A DNA stretch of 64,000 nt from assembly GCA_943788005.1 (NCBI GenBank), contig CALSOP010000002.1, positions 898,573-962,572 of the forward strand, written 5' to 3'. Positions 28,538-38,226 of the stretch are shown here, piece by piece. A program made the position numbers and the translations under genes. The stretch's first letter is position 1, and every line of letters begins with the position of its first letter. Below the pieces are notes generated by a model. That model made no database searches and was not told the origin of the DNA. It worked only from the letters and a program-made list of their open reading frames with translations. This DNA is from an uncultured Gammaproteobacteria bacterium. Lineage in GTDB: Bacteria; Pseudomonadota; Gammaproteobacteria; Eutrophobiales; Eutrophobiaceae.

Positions 28538-29332
28538 TCATGCGAGTTTGTTTATTATTTTTGCTTCAAGCTGAGATTGCTGTTTTTCTACTGAAGCAAT
28601 ATTGTATTTGTCCAGTTGCCGGTACTGCCGCCAGCGTAGTCGTGCAATCATTGATAAAATACCGATAGCTGCACCAACCGTCCCCTTTACCGTACCACTA
28701 ATCTTTGAATGGCCAAGACGACGATAAGTGTCTACAGGGTGTTCTTCAATCGTCATGCCTAATTGAATTGCCTTAATTTGCATCTCGATGGTCCAGCCAT
28801 ATGTTTCATCTTCCATGGCCAGGTGTTGTAATGCTTCTTGTGAGACAGCACGAAACGGGCCCAAATCGGTTACGGTTTCTCCCCATATAATACGGATGAG
28901 ACTACTGGCCAAACAGTTACCAAAACGTTGTGGAGCAGTAAGCGCATTTCTTTCTACGGAACCCAGTTTACGTGAGCCTATGGACAGGTCAGCACCTTCA
29001 GCAATACTGTTTATAAGCGGCATTGCTTGATGCGCACGAAATGCATTGTCACCATCGATGAATAATAGAATATCGGCCTTTTCGGTTTCTGCGAGAGCAG
29101 TTAAACATGCAATACCGTATCCTGGCCGCGATTGACTGACTACGTATGCACCTGCTTCTTGGGAAATTTCAGCTGTCTTGTCGGTAGATCCATTATCACA
29201 AACCACGATATCGTCGACAATATTGATACCTCTTGCATCCTTTAAAGTCCAAAGGCTATTGATGACTTTTTTAATGGCCTGTGCTTCGTCTCTAGCTGGG
29301 ATAATGGCGGCAATGCGTTTATTTTGGTACAC
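28538..29332 (-). CDS. Glycosyltransferase family 2 (dolichol-phosphate mannosyltransferase-like)
   Basis: 264 residues. The GT-A fold start AAIIPARDEAQAIKKVI, the nucleotide-binding CDNGSTDKTAEI and the metal-binding FIDGDNAFRA motif are visible, with RAVSQEALQ in the acceptor region. No membrane helices are obvious beyond a weak hydrophobic stretch. Such proteins transfer a sugar to a lipid carrier. Together with the membrane glycosyltransferase-like protein at 29857 it may serve glycan or glycolipid assembly. Confidence 0.87.
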   Translation of the reverse strand: MYQNKRIAAIIPARDEAQAIKKVINSLWTLKDARGINIVDDIVVCDNGSTDKTAEISQEAGAYVVSQSRPGYGIACLTALAETEKADILLFIDGDNAFRAHQAMPLINSIAEGADLSIGSRKLGSVERNALTAPQRFGNCLASSLIRIIWGETVTDLGPFRAVSQEALQHLAMEDETYGWTIEMQIKAIQLGMTIEEHPVDTYRRLGHSKISGTVKGTVGAAIGILSMIARLRWRQYRQLDKYNIASVEKQQSQLEAKIINKLA

Positions 29333-29343
29333 ACCAGTGTCCT

Positions 29344-29658
29344 TTAGCGCGGAGTGAACAGTGTTTCTAAATAATATGTTACTGCTGTCCGCTCTTCTTC
29401 ATTTAACGCGGTCATCAGTTCCTTGTCGGTATTGAGTCGTTCAATAACTGATTTATACATTGATGTGTCTATAATAGTTTTTGACATGGGGCAGTTGGGA
29501 CAAGCTAGTTTGCGATGATAGATGATTTTGCCAACATGATAGGGGTCGTTGGCGGATTCTTCAGGAAAATTTATAGATGCAAACACCCTGAGAGAAGTAA
29601 ATATGAATGAGCTTATTACAAGCGTAGCCAAGATTCCGTAGGTTCGGGTTGTCATCAT
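29344..29658 (-). CDS. Small secreted protein with CPNCP motif, unknown
   Basis: 104 residues from the double ATG (MMTTRTYGILATLVI), which has GTGAGA upstream; an ATG at 29700 would add 14 residues. A signal-like hydrophobic segment (ILATLVISSFIFTSLRVFA) is followed by IYHRKLACPNCPMSK, a two-cysteine motif that could bind metal or form a disulfide. The remainder is helical. It ends 11 bases before the glycosyltransferase. No family recognised. Confidence 0.65.
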   Translation of the reverse strand: MMTTRTYGILATLVISSFIFTSLRVFASINFPEESANDPYHVGKIIYHRKLACPNCPMSKTIIDTSMYKSVIERLNTDKELMTALNEEERTAVTYYLETLFTPR

Positions 29659-29856
29659 AGTTCTCACTGTAGTGTTAATTTTTTTTGGCGGCCCGTGCAT
29701 ACATTACTTCATTATAGAGTGTGGTTTAATAAAAAGGTTCTATAACAATGTTATTACTAAATTTAATGTGAGGATTAAGTATCGTCGCCCTTTGTTGTTT
29801 CCTGATGGTTTGCCAAAAATATTATTGAGTTCACTGTGTAATATAATGGGTTTGAT

Positions 29857-31170
29857 ATGAATATAGCTTTGAATTCAAGCAGCAGGCATGTGCCTCTGTC
29901 ATGGCAGGTCGATGGCTCTGGGCTAGTTTGTGCAATTGCATACAGTGCCTTGGCTTGGTTCTCATTACATCCGGAATCACTTACTTTATCTATTTACTAC
30001 GTACTACTTGGCACTTGCCTGCTAGCAACGCTCATCGCTTTTCAAGGTGCTGATGAGAAGGCAATAACCCCGTTGAAGTTATTATGTTGGGCGGCGTGTT
30101 TTCGGCTTATTGGTGTTTTTGGAGATCCCTTATGGGAGGATGATTTTTTTCGTTATCTCTGGGATGGCTATCGTTTCTATGAAACAGGCTCTCCCTATGG
30201 CATAGCACCTTCGGCTTTTTTTGGCGATGCCAAAATTCCAGCTAAATTTTATGCTTTGTTAGCGCAGGTTAACTACCCAGATGTGCCTACAATTTACGGA
30301 CCCACTTTACAATATACTTTTTTGTTGGCTCATCTTATCGCTTCATCCAAGGTTTGGGTGCTGCAAATCCTCTACTCATTGACAGACATGGCTATGATCC
30401 TGCTGTTGTTACGCTTGGCTAATATACGCTGGGTGTTGCTCTATGCCTGGTCGCCACTAGTCATTAAGGAACTAGCTTTTACCGCACATCCTGATATTGT
30501 TGGTGCCATATTAATGATGTTTGCGTTGTACTTTCGGCAAAAAAATAAGCTTGCTATTGCAGTCAGTGTTTTGGCATTAAGTGTGGGCGCCAAAGTTTTT
30601 GCATTGTTAATGGCGCCGTTTGTATTGTGGCGTTTGGCCTTTCGCTACTGGTGCTTATTTGGATTGGTGTTACTAGCATTGTATGGACCTTTTGTATGGC
30701 AAGGAGGTTCGGATATGGCTGGTCTGCTTGTCTTTGCCCGCGAATGGCACTTTAACAGCTCAATCTATTCCTTGTTACGTCAGTGGCTTGATTCGCTGTC
30801 AGTGAAGTTTATATTAGGCTCGGTTTTTATTTTGATTTACGCTGCGTTGTTTTGGCAACACCAAAAAGCATCTGCTTGGAAGATTCCTCGCGGCGATATC
30901 GTCTTTGGTCTTTTTCTATTAGTTGCGCCTGTTGTTAATGCTTGGTATCTGATCTGGTTATTACCATTTGCTGTACTGTTCCCTGCTTTATGGAGTTGGA
31001 CATTCTCAGCGACTGTTTTGTTGTCTTACTCCATTGGAATTAATTTGAATTCTACAGAGGTCGCGTTTTTTGAAATACCTCTTTGGGTCGTCGTGTTGGA
31101 ATATGGAACGGTTATTATTGCTGCATGCATAGACTTATGGTTAAGAAGAATAAGTGCAATTCAGACATAA
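29857..31170 (+). CDS. Multi-pass membrane glycosyltransferase-like protein (GT-C, GT87-type)
   Basis: 437 residues with about eleven hydrophobic segments. An early acidic motif in the first periplasmic loop (WEDDFFRYLWDGYRF) and the Tyr/Pro-rich NYPDVPTIYGPTLQ resemble GT-C enzymes such as mannosyl- or arabinosyl-transferases using polyprenyl-phosphate sugars. It is divergent from the GT2 gene that could make such a donor. The precise sugar is unknown. Confidence 0.7.
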   Translation: MNIALNSSSRHVPLSWQVDGSGLVCAIAYSALAWFSLHPESLTLSIYYVLLGTCLLATLIAFQGADEKAITPLKLLCWAACFRLIGVFGDPLWEDDFFRYLWDGYRFYETGSPYGIAPSAFFGDAKIPAKFYALLAQVNYPDVPTIYGPTLQYTFLLAHLIASSKVWVLQILYSLTDMAMILLLLRLANIRWVLLYAWSPLVIKELAFTAHPDIVGAILMMFALYFRQKNKLAIAVSVLALSVGAKVFALLMAPFVLWRLAFRYWCLFGLVLLALYGPFVWQGGSDMAGLLVFAREWHFNSSIYSLLRQWLDSLSVKFILGSVFILIYAALFWQHQKASAWKIPRGDIVFGLFLLVAPVVNAWYLIWLLPFAVLFPALWSWTFSATVLLSYSIGINLNSTEVAFFEIPLWVVVLEYGTVIIAACIDLWLRRISAIQT

Positions 31171-31222
31171 AGAGAGCTGATCAGAGTTTATGTACATCCT
31201 CGAAATATTCAAAGGAAATTAA

Positions 31223-31675
31223 ATGAAAATTTGGGTCGACGCCGATGCCTGTCCAGTAGTAATAAAGGACATACTGTTTAAAGCAGCAGATCGAGTTGGT
31301 ATTCATGTGACTTTAGTGGCCAACCAATCCATGCAGATACCTGCGTCGCCCTATATTAAATTTGTACTTGTTCCCTCTGGTTTTGATGTTGCAGATAATG
31401 AAATAGTTAAAAGGCTTGATGCAGGTGATCTTGTTGTTACCGCAGACATTCCTTTGGCAGCAGAGGCAATTGAGAAAGGAGGTATTGCGCTTAACCCGCG
31501 TGGAGAGCTTTATACGACAGATAATATAAAAGCACGCTTGAGCATGAGAGACTTTATGGATACTTTACGCAGTAGTGGTGTTCAGACAGGTGGCCCAGCA
31601 GCATTAAGCAAAAGTGACAGACAAACCTTTGCAAATAATCTGGATAAACTACTAACAAAGTATTACAAGGCTTAA
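31223..31675 (+). CDS. yaiI: UPF0178/DUF188 family protein YaiI
   Basis: 150 residues starting [16 protein letters not shown], the family signature, with [25 protein letters not shown] and [16 protein letters not shown]. This PIN-like fold is predicted to be a nuclease, but activity is not established. Length matches E. coli YaiI. Confidence 0.93.
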   Translation: MKIWVDADACPVVIKDILFKAADRVGIHVTLVANQSMQIPASPYIKFVLVPSGFDVADNEIVKRLDAGDLVVTADIPLAAEAIEKGGIALNPRGELYTTDNIKARLSMRDFMDTLRSSGVQTGGPAALSKSDRQTFANNLDKLLTKYYKA

Positions 31676-31845
31676 TAGGCGTTCACCTTTTTTATGGGCA
31701 ATGTTTTATTATGAAAATTTGTATGTAATACTTTTTGCTTACATGGTTTATGTGATAGCTAGATGATTGTCATACAGGTAACGTATTAGGTGTTATCTTA
31801 TTTTTAGTAGGAAGTGACTAAAAAAAATAATATAGGAATAGTAAA

Positions 31846-32178
31846 ATGAATGAGGAATTAAATTTTGCAGGGGCAGTAGTAGCAGATTGGAATAATATTG
31901 ATGCGACGGAATGTGCAGAAGGCATAACAGAACGAGTCCTTTGGGAAGGCGAAAATGGTAAACGAGCATTAGTTTATGAATTCGAGGCTGGCGCAGTATT
32001 CCCGGGTGTAGATGTGCATGAAGATGGTCCAGAGCAAGTCTTTGTTATCTCTGGGGTCTTTAATGATGGCCGAGAAGATTTTCATGCGGGTAGTTTCCTG
32101 CACTTCCCGACGGGAACTTCGCACGCTCCAAAATCAGAATCAGGCTGCGTTTTGTTGGTGCTATATCCAGAAGGTTAA
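31846..32178 (+). CDS. ChrR-like cupin protein
   Basis: 110 residues forming a single cupin barrel. Metal-ligand positions are suggested by VDVHEDGPEQVFVISG and FPTGTSHAP. It resembles the anti-sigma factor ChrR cupin domain without the zinc-binding anti-sigma part. Function is unknown. It starts a run of three small rightward genes that ends at a strong terminator. Confidence 0.78.
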   Translation: MNEELNFAGAVVADWNNIDATECAEGITERVLWEGENGKRALVYEFEAGAVFPGVDVHEDGPEQVFVISGVFNDGREDFHAGSFLHFPTGTSHAPKSESGCVLLVLYPEG

Positions 32179-32214
32179 GATCGTCGCTCTTAACGCGATA
32201 GAGGAAAAATCAGT

Positions 32215-32613
32215 ATGAAATTAAAGTGCGTGTTATTTTTAGTAAGCTTGATCTTGTCCGGGCAAAGTTATGCGGAAAGGCTGGTGTTGTCAGACATTAT
32301 GCCGCCAGAGGGCCTTGAAAATATTCACGTTGTTAAGCTTGCTAGTGACTCTTATTCAACAGACTTTGTTATTTTTGTAAAAAACTCGGTGCCACTACAT
32401 AAACACGTTGAACATTCGGAAACGATTTATGTACTAGAAGGAAAAGGGCTTTTCCAGCTAGGCGATCAAAGCATGGAAATTGTTGCGGGTGATTATATAA
32501 GAGTGACGAAGGGAACACCGCATGCGGTAAAGGTGATTTCAGATATTCCGCTTAAAATTATTTCTGTGCAGGCACCGGAATTTTTTGGCAAAGATAGGGT
32601 CAAGGTAAATTAA
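32215..32613 (+). CDS. Secreted cupin-domain protein
   Basis: 132 residues with a signal peptide (CVLFLVSLILSGQSYA). The cupin motif 1 is PLHKHVEHSETIYVLEGKG and motif 2 is GDYIRVTKGTPHAVKV; histidines and a glutamate are available for metal binding. Expected in the periplasm. It lies 36 bases after the cytoplasmic cupin and may act on a related compound; this is inference. Confidence 0.78.
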   Translation: MKLKCVLFLVSLILSGQSYAERLVLSDIMPPEGLENIHVVKLASDSYSTDFVIFVKNSVPLHKHVEHSETIYVLEGKGLFQLGDQSMEIVAGDYIRVTKGTPHAVKVISDIPLKIISVQAPEFFGKDRVKVN

Positions 32614-32644
32614 TTTAACATCGGCAAATATATAGGAGTGAATG

Positions 32645-33010
32645 ATGGCGACAGAAGATACATGTTGTACGTTGGTGCCTTATTTTAAGGTTGCGGAAGG
32701 TAAGCTTGATGAATTTAGAGGTTTATGTGAACAGTTCATGGAAATAACCGAGAAGAATGAGCCGAATTGTCTTTATTATGGTTTTAGTATTAAAGACGAT
32801 GTTGTCTATTGCCGAGAAGGGTATGCCGATGGAGAAGCTGTACTTGCGCATCTTGAAAATGCCGGGCCTTTACTAGGAGAGGCATTTAAAATTTGTGAAC
32901 TTGTCAGACTTGAGGTTCATGGTGCTGAGGAAGAGCTGGCAAAACTGCGGGGACCTTTAGCTGATTTAAACCCTGAGTACTATGTTCTTGAATATGGCTT
33001 TCGACGCTAA
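32645..33010 (+). CDS. Antibiotic biosynthesis monooxygenase (ABM)-like protein
   Basis: 121 residues from the second of two adjacent ATGs, chosen for better spacing from GGAGTGA. The ferredoxin-like alpha/beta pattern (VPYFKVAEGKLDEFRGL, then YYGFSIKDDVVYCREGYADGEAVLAHL) resembles ABM-fold proteins. An N-terminal Cys-Cys pair is unusual for the family. Substrate unknown. Confidence 0.65.
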   Translation: MATEDTCCTLVPYFKVAEGKLDEFRGLCEQFMEITEKNEPNCLYYGFSIKDDVVYCREGYADGEAVLAHLENAGPLLGEAFKICELVRLEVHGAEEELAKLRGPLADLNPEYYVLEYGFRR

Positions 33011-33026
33011 GTCTATTTAATCAAAC

Positions 33027-33070
33027 AGGCCATCATCTGAAGAAGACTCAGATGGTGGCCTTTATCTTTT
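33027..33070 (+). terminator. Rho-independent terminator after the cupin/ABM genes
   Basis: A stem of 14 bases at 33027-33040 and 33048-33061 (AGGCCATCATCTGA with TCAGATGGTGGCCT, one G-T type mismatch) has a 7-base loop and is followed by TTATCTTTT. It ends just before the convergent gene's stop codon. Confidence 0.9.
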
Positions 33071-33340
33071 CTAAGACATCATTTTTATTAATGCGTTTCT
33101 TGCTTCAACATCTTCGACAGCGACCATTGCTTTATTGAATGCGATGACATTCTTGTCATGTGCGCTGAGTAACTTTTCCAGTTGCAGGTTTTCAGCGATG
33201 CTTGCTGCGCCGCCTTGTTTATATTTTATATCGATATCTTGCAGGAAATGAAAATAAGCTTCCTTGCTTAGACTCATATCCTGAAATGCTTGATAGGCAA
33301 CTTTAGCCTCTTTAGTTAAGTCGTCAATAGACATAAACAA
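33071..33340 (-). CDS. Small helical protein, unknown
   Basis: 89 residues, charged and predicted all-helical (DDLTKEAKVAYQAFQDMSLSKEAYFHFLQ), with no signal peptide. It ends the leftward glycolytic block, starting 3 bases after the aldolase stop, so it is almost certainly co-translated with fba. An in-frame ATG 6 bases later is an equal start candidate. I do not recognise a family; a partner role for the aldolase is speculation. Confidence 0.65.
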   Translation of the reverse strand: MFMSIDDLTKEAKVAYQAFQDMSLSKEAYFHFLQDIDIKYKQGGAASIAENLQLEKLLSAHDKNVIAFNKAMVAVEDVEARNALIKMMS

Positions 33341-33343
33341 ACT

Positions 33344-34366
33344 CTACGCAGCACTTTCCATGTCAGCGTTATATGCACCACTACAAGCCAGACTATTGCA
33401 TTTTGAGCGATGCAATAAAGCCTTCTGCGCTGCTTTGAGATTTGATTCTTTGCCTCCCCATGCGTTTAGGCAAGGTTCTTGTAGTGCGCGTCCGTATGAA
33501 AAGCTAAGTGGCCATGGCAAGTCCGGATTGCTTACATTCATGGCATTGAGATGAGCGGTTGCTAGTTCGGCGCTCTGCCCGCCAGAAAGAAAAACAATGC
33601 CAGGTAATTCAGCGGGCACATTCTTTACTAGGCAACGCACCGTTTGATCAGCTACTTCCTGGACGTTCGCTTGTGTTGAACATTGCTTTCCAGAAATAAC
33701 CATATTAGTTTTGAGTATGGTGTGCTCGATACTCACATCCTGACTTTTAAGTGCACTAAACAATGCCGACAGAGTCATCTCAGTAACTTCATAACAACGC
33801 TCAATTGTGTTATCAGCATCCATCAGGACTTCAGGCTCTACCATAGGTACAATGCCGGCTTCCTGACAGAGTCCCGCATAACGCGCAAGCGCATGAACGT
33901 TTGCTTCGATACAGGCTTGACTGGGAATATTGTTGCCAATGGTTATGACCGCACGCCATTTGGCGAATTTTGCACCAATCGATTTATACTCAGCTAATCT
34001 GTCACGCAGACCATCAAGTCCCTCGGTTATTTTTTCGCCTGAATGCAAGGCAAAGTCCTTCGCTCCAGTGTCAACCTTGATGCCTGGCATGATGCCTTGA
34101 TCAATTAACGCTTTAGCGAAGGGAGTGCCATCACTGGTAGCCTGACGAATGGTTTCATCATAAAGAATCATGCCGCTAATAAATTCCTTGCCGCCAGGGT
34201 TAGTGATTAATAAGTCCCGGTATGCGCGTCGATTTTCTTCAGTTGATTCAAAATTTATCGTGTCGAATCGCTTTTTAATAGTTGGGGTGCTTTCGTCAAT
34301 TGCAAGTATGCCCTTGCCTTTTGCAACCATTGCCTTTGCTGTTGCTTCAAGTTCTGCTGCGCTCAT
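33344..34366 (-). CDS. fba: Class I fructose-bisphosphate aldolase
   Basis: 340 residues of the Schiff-base (class I) type: GKGILAIDESTPTIKKRF at the N-terminus, KWRAVI, VEPEVLM and the lysine motif TILKTNMV near residue 219, followed by FLSGGQSAELATAHLNAMN. It splits or forms fructose-1,6-bisphosphate. Class I enzymes are less usual than class II in proteobacteria. It lies at the distal end of tkt-gap-pgk-pyk-fba, suiting glycolysis, gluconeogenesis or a sugar-phosphate cycle. Confidence 0.95.
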   Translation of the reverse strand: MSAAELEATAKAMVAKGKGILAIDESTPTIKKRFDTINFESTEENRRAYRDLLITNPGGKEFISGMILYDETIRQATSDGTPFAKALIDQGIMPGIKVDTGAKDFALHSGEKITEGLDGLRDRLAEYKSIGAKFAKWRAVITIGNNIPSQACIEANVHALARYAGLCQEAGIVPMVEPEVLMDADNTIERCYEVTEMTLSALFSALKSQDVSIEHTILKTNMVISGKQCSTQANVQEVADQTVRCLVKNVPAELPGIVFLSGGQSAELATAHLNAMNVSNPDLPWPLSFSYGRALQEPCLNAWGGKESNLKAAQKALLHRSKCNSLACSGAYNADMESAA

Positions 34367-34415
34367 TTTATAGTCCTCGTTAACGCTAATTGATATGTTT
34401 TTATGTGTTAAAAAA

Positions 34416-35858
34416 TTAAAGTGTGTGTTCCAGTGCTTGTCCCACTTGAATAATCTTCATGTTGTTGGTGCCGCCACGTCTGCCACGGAGATCGCCTTTT
34501 GTAATAATAACAAAGTCGCCATCTTTTACGGCTCCTTCGGCTATGAGTTGGTCTATCATTTGTTTGTTGGCTTCCAGAGGATCGGTATGGGTTATATCAA
34601 ACTTCATTGGATAGACGCCACGATATAATGCCACACGTCTGCGAGTTGATGTGTGTCTGGCAAAGGCAAAAATCGGAATGCCAGAACTAATGCGCGACAT
34701 CCATAAGCAGGTGCCACCGGTTTCTGTCAGAGTGCAGATTGCCTTGGCGCCAATGTGGTTAGCTGAATACATGCTGGACATGGCGATGGCTTCAGAAATC
34801 GTTTCAAAACGTTGATTAATACGATGATCAGATACGCGAACGCTACGTTGTTTTTCTGCTTCTTCACAAATACTCGACATAGCCTCTACAACTTTATCCG
34901 GGTAGCGGCCTACACTTGTTTCTCCAGATAACATTACTGCATCAGTTCCATCAATAACGGCGTTAGCGACATCAAATACTTCAGCACGTGTTGGTATTTT
35001 ATTTTCGATCATGGACTCCATCATCTGTGTCGCCGTGATGACGGCGCGATCCATGTCTCTAGCCATTTTTATTAGGCTTTTTTGCACAGGCGGTAAGGAT
35101 GCATCGCCAATCTCTACCCCAAGGTCGCCACGTGCAATCATTATGGCGTCGGATGCTTCAATCATTTCTTCAACGTGGTTAAGTGCTTCAGCACGTTCTA
35201 TCTTTGATATTAGTTGTGCTTTACAACCGCATTCCTCCATCATTTTGCGCGCTAGCCTGATATCGTCGGCATCTCTTGGAAAAGAGATCGCAATATAGTC
35301 GGCCTTTACCTTGGTCGCATGCTTCATGTCTTCGATATCTTTTTCTGTAACGGCGCTTGCAGACAAACCGCCGCCTTGCAGATTAATACCTTTGTTATTG
35401 CTGAGTACGCCGCCAGTGATAACTTCGCAATTAATAATATGCTTGTCGACAGAGTCCACTTCTAATACAACCCTGCCATCATCGACCATTAATTTGTCTC
35501 CGGCTTTCACATCAGTGGATAGTTTTTTATAACTAACACCTACCTGTGTTTCATCGCCGTCATCACTGCCAAGTTCAGTATTGATGTTAAATTTTGCGCC
35601 TTCGCGCAATTGGACTTTTCCATCCTTAAATCGCTCAATGCGAATTTTTGGTCCTTGTAAGTCTGCTATAACTGCAACAGCGTGCTTATGTTGTTGTGAA
35701 AGACGACGAATCTCTTTCATTCGTTTTTCATGTTCAACGTGCGTTTGATGTGAGTAATTAAGTCTAAAAACATCAACCCCTGCGACAAGCAGTTTTTCTA
35801 ACATGCCTGGCTGATCTGTCGCGGGCCCGAGGGTTGCAATAATTTTAGTTCTTCTCAT
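34416..35858 (-). CDS. pyk: Pyruvate kinase
   Basis: 480 residues. Motifs present: RTKIIATLGPATD, FRLNYSH, the catalytic lysine in LISKIERAEAL, the metal-binding IMIARGDLGVEIG, and TATQMMESMIENKIPTRAEVFDVANAVIDGTDAVMLSGETSVGRYP. It makes pyruvate and ATP from phosphoenolpyruvate. It is in the leftward operon between pgk and fba. Confidence 0.96.
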   Translation of the reverse strand: MRRTKIIATLGPATDQPGMLEKLLVAGVDVFRLNYSHQTHVEHEKRMKEIRRLSQQHKHAVAVIADLQGPKIRIERFKDGKVQLREGAKFNINTELGSDDGDETQVGVSYKKLSTDVKAGDKLMVDDGRVVLEVDSVDKHIINCEVITGGVLSNNKGINLQGGGLSASAVTEKDIEDMKHATKVKADYIAISFPRDADDIRLARKMMEECGCKAQLISKIERAEALNHVEEMIEASDAIMIARGDLGVEIGDASLPPVQKSLIKMARDMDRAVITATQMMESMIENKIPTRAEVFDVANAVIDGTDAVMLSGETSVGRYPDKVVEAMSSICEEAEKQRSVRVSDHRINQRFETISEAIAMSSMYSANHIGAKAICTLTETGGTCLWMSRISSGIPIFAFARHTSTRRRVALYRGVYPMKFDITHTDPLEANKQMIDQLIAEGAVKDGDFVIITKGDLRGRRGGTNNMKIIQVGQALEHTL

Positions 35859-35944
35859 TAAGATCTGGTTATCCGTAGTGTTTTGTCTGTTTTTGTAATC
35901 AGGGGGATGTCGATGTTTCTCGCCGGTTTAGCAAACGATGGAGT

Positions 35945-37156
35945 TTACAATTCTCTCGCTCGTTCCATTGCTTCCCAGGCGCGAGCCGCTTCTTCCAATA
36001 TTTCAATAGCTGGAAGTTTTTTGCCTTCAAGAAATTCAAGAAAGGCGCCACCACCTGTTGATATATATGAAATTTTATCTTCAATATTAAATTTAGAAAT
36101 TGCAGCAATGGTGTCGCCACCGCCGGCAATGGAGTATGCGCTACTTTCAGCGATTGCTTTTGCAAGACTCCTCGTGCCTTGACTGAACTGTTCAAACTCA
36201 AATACGCCAAGTGGCCCATTCCAGACTATTGTATTTGCTTGCGCTATCATTTTGTTTAGTTGTTGCGAAGTCTCTGGGCCAACATCCATAATCATGTCAT
36301 CTGCTTCTACATCACTAATAGCTTTTGTTACGGCAGGAGTCTCTTCATCAAATTCCTTGCCACAGATGACATCGATCGGCAGTGGAATTTCACAGCCATT
36401 TGCTTCAGCTTGTTTCATTAGCCTGCTTGCGACTTCAACCAGATCAGCCTCATAAAGAGATTTACCAACTTCATAACCAGCTGCTTTTAAAAATGTATTA
36501 ACAATTCCGCCGCCAACGATTAATTGGTCAACTTTTTCTGAGAGCGTTTCCAGTATAGTGAGTTTGCTTGACACTTTTGCGCCACCGACGATAGCAAGAA
36601 GTGGTGTGGCAGGTTCTCTGAGAGCTTTGGTCAATGCCTTCAGCTCATTAATGAGCAATGGCCCTGCGGCGGAGATAGCCGCATATTTTGCAACGCCATG
36701 AGTTGATGCTTGTGCGCGATGCGCAGTTGCAAAAGCATCGTTAATATAGACCTGACAAAGCTGGCCCATTTTGCGAGCAAGTTCATCATCATTTTTTGTC
36801 TCGCCCTTCTCAAAGCGAACGTTCTCACAAAGAACGACCTGGTGGTCTGTCATATCAATGCCATTGGTCCAGTCCTTTATAAGGGGGACATCAATCTCAA
36901 GAAAATCACTTAAGGATTTTGCAACCGGCGCAAGTGAAAACGCTTCGTCGTATTCACCGGCAACAGGGCGACCCAGATGGGACACTAATATTATCTTCGC
37001 GCCCGCTTCTAATGCCTGAGTCAAAGTAGGTAATGTTGCCCGAATACGTACGTCACTTGTAACTACGCCATCTTTTATCGGGACATTATAATCCTCGCGG
37101 ATAAGTACCGTTTTGCCCGATAGATCCAGATCAGCAATTTTTACTAGTATGGTCAC
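35945..37156 (-). CDS. pgk: Phosphoglycerate kinase
   Basis: 403 residues with LSGKTVLIREDYNVPIKDG at the N-terminus, LVSHLGRP, LCENVRFEKGE, INDAFATAHRAQAST and the C-terminal nucleotide loop SIAGGGDTIAAI and STGGGAFLEFLEGK. RVD of the usual signature reads RED here, a minor variation. It interconverts 1,3-bisphosphoglycerate and 3-phosphoglycerate. Confidence 0.96.
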   Translation of the reverse strand: MTILVKIADLDLSGKTVLIREDYNVPIKDGVVTSDVRIRATLPTLTQALEAGAKIILVSHLGRPVAGEYDEAFSLAPVAKSLSDFLEIDVPLIKDWTNGIDMTDHQVVLCENVRFEKGETKNDDELARKMGQLCQVYINDAFATAHRAQASTHGVAKYAAISAAGPLLINELKALTKALREPATPLLAIVGGAKVSSKLTILETLSEKVDQLIVGGGIVNTFLKAAGYEVGKSLYEADLVEVASRLMKQAEANGCEIPLPIDVICGKEFDEETPAVTKAISDVEADDMIMDVGPETSQQLNKMIAQANTIVWNGPLGVFEFEQFSQGTRSLAKAIAESSAYSIAGGGDTIAAISKFNIEDKISYISTGGGAFLEFLEGKKLPAIEILEEAARAWEAMERAREL

Positions 37157-37182
37157 GTATTTACTCGTTTATTTAGCATTCA

Positions 37183-38181
37183 TTAAGGCAATGTGGTATC
37201 TAGCATTCTGTTTGAAAAGCCCCATTCATTGTCGTACCAAGCCGTTACTTTCACAAGAGTTCCTTCAATAACTTTAGTCAAAGTAGCATCAAAAGTTGCT
37301 GATGCCGGGTCATGATTAAAGTCGACAGAAACGAGGGGAGCTTCATTATAGGCAAGCACACCTTTCAATGGGCCTTCTGCAGCCTGTTTCATCAATTGAT
37401 TTATTTCATCGATGTTAGTCTCTCGGGCGGCCGTGAAACTTAAATCAATTACAGAGACATTGATTGTCGGAACACGCATTGAATAACCATCAAGCTTTCC
37501 ATTGAGCTCGGGGAGTACTAAACCAACAGCGGCGGCAGCTCCGGTTTTGGTTGGTATCATGGACATGGTCGCAGAGCGGGCACGACGTAAATCTGAGTGA
37601 TATACATCTGTTAGTACCTGATCGTTTGTATAGGCATGAATGGTTGTCATGATGCCAGCAACCATGCCGATATTTTCATGTATTACTTTTGCTACAGGCG
37701 CGAGACAATTTGTTGTACAAGATGCATTCGAGATAACAGTGTCGCTGGATTTAAGTACGTCGTGATTAACACCATAAACGATGGTGGCATCAACATCATT
37801 GCCACCCGGAGCTGAGATGATGACTTTCTTTGCCCCACCTTCGAGGTGGGCGCATGCCTTTGCTTTACTAGCAAAGAAGCCAGTTGATTCATGCACAACA
37901 TCAACGCCCAATTCACCCCAAGGCAATTTTGCAGGATCACGTTCAGACAAAACACGGACCTTGTCACCATTAATGATCATGTCTTCGCCTTCAACAACAA
38001 CGGTGCCTGGAAACTTTCCATGTGCAGTATCGTATTGGGTAAGGTGCGCATTGGTATTCGCATCGCCCAAATCATTAATTGCTACGATTTGGATCTCATC
38101 CGTTCGTTCGGACTCATATAATGCGCGCAAGATATTGCGGCCGATACGCCCATAGCCATTGATACCTACCTTAATTGCCAT
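37183..38181 (-). CDS. gap: Glyceraldehyde-3-phosphate dehydrogenase, type I
   Basis: 332 residues. The NAD-binding start [15 protein letters not shown], the catalytic cysteine in [13 protein letters not shown] (near 153) and the phosphate-site region [22 protein letters not shown] (RRARSATM here) are clear. Aspartate in AINDLGD, where NAD-specific enzymes have it, suggests NAD preference. It sits between tkt and pgk. Confidence 0.96.
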   Translation of the reverse strand: MAIKVGINGYGRIGRNILRALYESERTDEIQIVAINDLGDANTNAHLTQYDTAHGKFPGTVVVEGEDMIINGDKVRVLSERDPAKLPWGELGVDVVHESTGFFASKAKACAHLEGGAKKVIISAPGGNDVDATIVYGVNHDVLKSSDTVISNASCTTNCLAPVAKVIHENIGMVAGIMTTIHAYTNDQVLTDVYHSDLRRARSATMSMIPTKTGAAAAVGLVLPELNGKLDGYSMRVPTINVSVIDLSFTAARETNIDEINQLMKQAAEGPLKGVLAYNEAPLVSVDFNHDPASATFDATLTKVIEGTLVKVTAWYDNEWGFSNRMLDTTLP

Positions 38182-38226
38182 TCTTATACTCCATTCTTTT
38201 TTATGTGATTTATTTTTAATCTGTTG

